Part shown: positions 5,295-8,719 of the stretch, one piece after another | Numbering within the stretch: position 1 is the first letter of the stretch | How the letters are laid out: every line of letters begins with the position of its first letter | Assembly (NCBI GenBank): GCA_913057765.1 | Contig: CAJXPH010000109.1 | Span: 1 to 8,719 of the forward strand | Direction of reading: 5' to 3' | Length of the DNA stretch: 8,719 bases | Origin: an uncultured Campylobacteraceae bacterium | Lineage (GTDB): Bacteria > Campylobacterota > Campylobacteria > Campylobacterales > Arcobacteraceae | The notes under the pieces: model-generated | What the model was told of the DNA's origin: nothing | Seen by the model: only the letters and a program-made list of their open reading frames with translations | Database searches by the model: none | Made by a program: the position numbers and the translations under genes

Positions 5295-7894
5295 TATACT
5301 TCCTTATAGGCTTTAAATACTATTTCAAAACATGCACCATCATCTTTATTATAAGCATTGATTGAACCATTTAAATGTTTTTCAACAATTGTTTTTGACA
5401 TATAAAGCCCCAATCCTGTCCCTGCAAGTTCATTTTTTGTTGTGAAATAAGGATCAAATATTTTTTCGAGAAATTCAGGAGGAATCCCACCTGCATTATC
5501 ACTAATTTCTATTACAATATTATCATCATTTAAGTATTCATTTATTCTTATAACTTTTTTTTCTATATTATTTTCAAGTAAAACTTCTTTTGCATTCTTA
5601 ATGATATTAATAATTACTTGAAGAAGCTCTCTGGAAAAAGTTTCGATCTCTACATTAGAAGTATACTCTTCTATTAACTCAATATTATTGTTTTCTAAAG
5701 TTTTACCAACAACACCTAATGCTTCACCAAAAATTGATTTAATTGTTAATATTTCTTTGTCTTTATCTGGTCTAAAAAAGTTTCTAAAATCTTCAATAGT
5801 TTGAGATAAGTATTGAGTCTGAGTTATAATATCTTCAGCATTCTCTTTTAAAGTTATATTATCAACCATGTCAAGTTCTATATCTGCAAGCATATTGTTT
5901 GCTCCCATTGCCACAACAGCAATTGGTTGTCTCCATTGATGTGCTATCATACTAATCATTTCACCCATAGCAGCATGTCTTGATTGGGCAATCATTAGTT
6001 CTTCTTTATCTTTTAATTCTCTTTTTAAATATATCTCTTTTGTAATCTCTTGTTTAATAGCTAAATAGTTTTTTATTTCATTATCTTTTTCTGATATGAT
6101 AGGGGAAATAAATGCTAACTCCCAAAACTCTTTACCGTTTTTATCAACATTCTTAAAAGTTCCACTCCAAGTTTTACCAGAAGATATTGTTTCCCAAAGA
6201 TTTTTATATTCTTTAGCATCAATATAATCAGATTTTAAAATCTTTGGATTTTGTCCAATGACTTCTTGTGATGTATATCCAGTTACTTTTGTAAAAGCAG
6301 GATTAACATATTGAATATTGCCATCTATATCAGTAATTACAAAAGTAATTGGTGCTTGTTCTACTGCTTGTCTTAAAATAACTAGTTCATTTTGGACTAA
6401 TGCAAATTCCGTAACATCTTGTATAGTCCCAATAGAAACAATATCTTTCCCATTTTTATCTTTAATATGTTCAACATTACAATCAACATATCTAATCTCT
6501 TTATCATTTTTTCTTACAATTTTATATTCAATTCTATAAGCTTTTCCCTTATTTACCGAGCTTATATATTTATCAAGTACTCTTCTTTTATCATCATCAT
6601 GAACTAAATTTTTTAATAAATCATTAACACCTATTTCATCTTCAGAATCAAGACCTAAAATATCTTTCATAGAAGAAGATATACTTAAATCTTTTGTTCT
6701 TATATCTAAGCGCCAATGTCCAAGATTAACCATTTTTTCTGCTTTTTCAAGGTTTCTTTGACTTTGTTTTAATGTAAGCTCTAACTCTTTTTGTTTTGAA
6801 ACATCACTATGAAAACCAACCATTCTTATTGGCTTATCATTTTCAAAAATAGTTCTTCCACGATCTAGAATCCAAATCCAATAGCCCTCTTTATGTCTTA
6901 ATCTATGAATATTTTCATAATAATTAGTTTTACCTTCATGATTTGCTTTTATATCTTGTCGTGCTTGTTCAAAATCATCAGGATGAACTAGCCATTCCCA
7001 GGTTTCTAATGAATTTGATAATTCATGATCTTCATAACCTAACATTCCTTTCCAAATTTTTGAAAAATATACGTCATTTGTTAATAAATCCCAATCCCAT
7101 AATCCATCATAAGAGCCATTAATCGCATATTCATATCGTTGGGATAATATTTCATGTTTTTTAGAAATTTTTATGATTGTTTCATGTTTTGTAAAAATAC
7201 TATTTATAAACCAAATTGTGATTAAGAACAAAATTAAAGAAATTATAACAATAAGAATATAGGTGTATCTCTTTTTTATTTCTACTTGATTATTAAAATC
7301 TCTATACTCTAAAGTAGGAATAGTTACTCTAATTCCTCCTCTAATGTCACCTATTTCATAACCTTGTATAGCATGACATTCCAAACAAGTTTGATCTACT
7401 TTTAAAGCTCGCATATAATTGAATCTACTACCACTTTTATTAAAATCTGCATATTCGAGAATTTTTTCTTTTTCAAATTTTATTAAAGCTTTTTTTTCAA
7501 ATTTATTAGCATAATTATCTGGATTTAATGGATTTAAACTAGTGATTTTATAATTGTATTTACTTCGTATATTTAATAATTCAGATATTTGTCTTGTCAT
7601 CCATGCATGATTTACTTTAATAAGAAGTTCTCCATTTTTAGTATAGTCATGATTATCTAATAAATATTTATTAGGCTTTAAATCATCTTTAGCTTTTACA
7701 TAAACTCCTTCATGTTTTGCATTCCAACTTCTAGTTACTACTATATTATTAAAATGTGCACGAGCCTCTTGAAATAACATTTTTTTAGATATATCATGTT
7801 GAGAATTAGCAGCAGAATAAACATAGTATGCAGATAATAAAGCACCGATTGTGATCAGAAAAATCGTTAAAATAATTGCCTTTATTTTGTTCAT
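5294..7894 (-). CDS. Membrane sensor histidine kinase with periplasmic haem-c (Tll0287-like/DUF3365) domain and three PAS domains
   Basis: This 866-residue inner-membrane kinase probably senses a redox or gas signal and phosphorylates the response regulator encoded next. It has a membrane segment at about 5-27, a periplasmic Tll0287-like/DUF3365 domain at about 35-200 and a second membrane segment at about 210-233. Three PAS domains follow at about 253-370, 385-497 and 505-622, then the dimerisation domain and an ATPase domain (about 755-862). The sensor carries the haem-c motif CLECH (170-174) followed by family hallmarks GYEIGDIRGG and preceded by ITSLNPLNP (117-125). The first PAS is PAS_3-like (HPDDFEQA); the third has the usual NPAFTKVTGY. 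The phospho-acceptor is His652 in AHQWRQP, with N-box Asn767, G1 DNAGG (799-803) and G2 GTGLGL (825-830), so the kinase looks active. The start is two bases after the previous gene's stop with only a weak ribosome site, consistent with coupling. Haem attachment is expected from the motif; the ligand is unknown. Confidence 0.95.
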   Translation of the reverse strand: MNKIKAIILTIFLITIGALLSAYYVYSAANSQHDISKKMLFQEARAHFNNIVVTRSWNAKHEGVYVKAKDDLKPNKYLLDNHDYTKNGELLIKVNHAWMTRQISELLNIRSKYNYKITSLNPLNPDNYANKFEKKALIKFEKEKILEYADFNKSGSRFNYMRALKVDQTCLECHAIQGYEIGDIRGGIRVTIPTLEYRDFNNQVEIKKRYTYILIVIISLILFLITIWFINSIFTKHETIIKISKKHEILSQRYEYAINGSYDGLWDWDLLTNDVYFSKIWKGMLGYEDHELSNSLETWEWLVHPDDFEQARQDIKANHEGKTNYYENIHRLRHKEGYWIWILDRGRTIFENDKPIRMVGFHSDVSKQKELELTLKQSQRNLEKAEKMVNLGHWRLDIRTKDLSISSSMKDILGLDSEDEIGVNDLLKNLVHDDDKRRVLDKYISSVNKGKAYRIEYKIVRKNDKEIRYVDCNVEHIKDKNGKDIVSIGTIQDVTEFALVQNELVILRQAVEQAPITFVITDIDGNIQYVNPAFTKVTGYTSQEVIGQNPKILKSDYIDAKEYKNLWETISSGKTWSGTFKNVDKNGKEFWELAFISPIISEKDNEIKNYLAIKQEITKEIYLKRELKDKEELMIAQSRHAAMGEMISMIAHQWRQPIAVVAMGANNMLADIELDMVDNITLKENAEDIITQTQYLSQTIEDFRNFFRPDKDKEILTIKSIFGEALGVVGKTLENNNIELIEEYTSNVEIETFSRELLQVIINIIKNAKEVLLENNIEKKVIRINEYLNDDNIVIEISDNAGGIPPEFLEKIFDPYFTTKNELAGTGLGLYMSKTIVEKHLNGSINAYNKDDGACFEIVFKAYKEV
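5299..5305 (-). promoter_or_regulatory. Ribosome binding site of the receiver/PilZ-like gene, inside the kinase gene end
   Basis: On the minus strand AAGGAAG is followed by TATA and the ATG at 5294. It lies within the last codons of the haem-kinase gene, whose TAA shares its final base with this ATG. A good ribosome site together with a TAATG junction supports this start and coupled translation of kinase and regulator. Confidence 0.7.
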
Positions 7895-7896
7895 GA

Positions 7897-8691
7897 CTAT
7901 TCTTTTATATCCAACACAATTTTAAAAGTTGCACCATGATATTCTATATTATCATATTCAAAAGTTTCATTTATAACTTCTAGTTTTCCTTGTAAATGTT
8001 TAGTAATAATTTCTTCACTCATGTAAAGACCTATCCCTGTTCCCTGAGATTGGTGTTTAGTAGTAAAATATGGTTCAAAGATTCTGGAAATAATATCAAG
8101 AGGAACACCTCCTCCATTGTCTTTTATAAGAATAACTACTTGATTATTTCTTTTAAAAGTATCTATTAAAATTAATCTTCGAAAAACTTCATTTTCTATT
8201 TTTATTAATTCATCACGTGAATTATTAAATATATTTAAAATTACTTGTATTAATTCATTTTCAAGTGTTAAGAAATCTATATTTTCAATATTATCAATTA
8301 TCTCAATATTTTTAGTTTTATATTGGGCATTAACTAACTTAACAGTTTTTTCAAAAAGTCTTTTTGTATTAATAAGTTTTTTCTCTTTATCTGGTTTAAA
8401 AAAATTACTAAAATCATCTATTGTTTTAGATAAAAAAATTGCGGATTCTGTAATTCCATCAACTGAATCATTAAAAAGCTCATCATTTAATACTCCCATT
8501 TCTTTTTGTATTTTCATTCCTGTTGCCGCAGTTGTTATTGTTGATAAAGGTTGTCTCCACTGGTGAGCTATGTTTCCAATCATTTCACCCATTGCAGCCA
8601 TTTTTGATTTTTGAGAAAGCAAGGTATGTTGTCTAGTATTATCTTCTATGTGTTTTCTTATTTCTTTTTGATAGTTTTTAAACTTTTTTTC
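7897..8691 (-). CDS. Sensor histidine kinase, 5' end missing (transmitter part only)
   Basis: This is the C-terminal 264 residues of a histidine kinase whose sensor part lies beyond the contig. Numbering from the first genomic residue at 8691, a short coiled coil leads into the H-box AHQWRQP with phospho-acceptor His43. The ATPase domain follows (about 140-264), with N-box Asn157, G1 DNGGG (191-195), EPYFTTK and G2 GTGIGL (217-222). All catalytic elements are present. It closely resembles the transmitter of the haem kinase downstream: both share AAMGEMI before the H-box, FFKPDK/FFRPDK after it and YFTTK in the ATPase lid, so the two are paralogues. A start at 8706 (GTG) would be wrong: the first five residues, MYKRQ, are translated Nextera adapter. 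The stop TAG is two bases before the next ATG, so this gene belongs to the same operon, and the operon promoter lies outside the window. Confidence 0.95.
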   Translation of the reverse strand, partial: EKKFKNYQKEIRKHIEDNTRQHTLLSQKSKMAAMGEMIGNIAHQWRQPLSTITTAATGMKIQKEMGVLNDELFNDSVDGITESAIFLSKTIDDFSNFFKPDKEKKLINTKRLFEKTVKLVNAQYKTKNIEIIDNIENIDFLTLENELIQVILNIFNNSRDELIKIENEVFRRLILIDTFKRNNQVVILIKDNGGGVPLDIISRIFEPYFTTKHQSQGTGIGLYMSEEIITKHLQGKLEVINETFEYDNIEYHGATFKIVLDIKE

Positions 8692-8719
8692 CTGTCTCTT
8701 ATACACATCTGACGCTGCC
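8692..8719 (+). other. Untrimmed Nextera adapter, read-1 side (artefact)
   Basis: Positions 8692-8710 are the reverse complement of the 19-bp Tn5 mosaic end (CTGTCTCTTATACACATCT). They are followed by GACGCTGCC (8711-8719), the beginning of the reverse-complemented Nextera read-1 adapter. The genome sequence therefore ends at 8691. Read on the minus strand, the adapter gives GTG TAT AAG AGA CAG, the false MYKRQ start of the truncated kinase. Confidence 0.98.

Noticed and set aside
6318..6607. Two overlapping plus-strand frames (73 and 62 codons)
   Set aside because: Both are antisense to the PAS region of the haem kinase and have low-complexity composition.
8692..8706. GTG start at 8706 for the right-hand kinase
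   Set aside because: All five codons to 8692 are adapter; the real gene is open at its 5' end from 8691.

Overview
This 8,719-base window is one whole contig from a very AT-rich bacterial genome. It is bounded at both ends by untrimmed Illumina Nextera adapter (1-41 and 8692-8719), so the genomic sequence runs from 42 to 8691. The low GC, the 'HQWRQP' type of histidine-kinase H-box, the c-type-haem sensor kinase and the SPOR-tailed TolC together suggest a Campylobacterota member, most likely of the Arcobacter group. That assignment is inference from sequence style, not from a marker gene.

Left part (42-3310, minus strand): a type I secretion operon. It is read first as an outer-membrane TolC-family channel (1541-3310) with an unusual C-terminal SPOR-like domain. 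Twelve bases later comes a LapB/LssB-type secretion ATPase/permease (42-1528), which starts at TTG and is cut by the contig end exactly at the start of its ATPase domain. The membrane-fusion partner (HlyD/LapC type) and the secreted substrate are not in the window. A perfect 12-bp inverted repeat lies inside the start of the ATPase gene.

Middle (3311-4170): a 137-bp divergent control region with candidate promoters on both strands and a 6-3-6 palindrome. It is followed by an OmpR-type DNA-binding response regulator on the plus strand (3448-4170), which is the obvious candidate regulator of the divergent secretion operon.

Right part (4167-8691, minus strand): a tightly packed signalling operon. 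In transcription order it holds a histidine kinase whose N-terminus is lost at the contig end (7897-8691), a membrane histidine kinase with a periplasmic Tll0287-like/DUF3365 haem-c domain and three PAS domains (5294-7894), and a response regulator with a receiver and a degenerate PilZ-like output region (4167-5294). The spacings are 2 bp and a 1-base stop/start overlap. The last gene of this operon converges on the OmpR-type regulator and the two share a TTAA as both stop codons.

A reasonable working model is that haem/PAS sensing by the two paralogous kinases feeds one or both response regulators, and that these control type I secretion, perhaps of a large adhesin. The link between the signalling genes and the secretion genes rests on proximity only. 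There are no RNA genes, CRISPR arrays or resident mobile elements that I can see, and no gene-free stretch over 300 bases.
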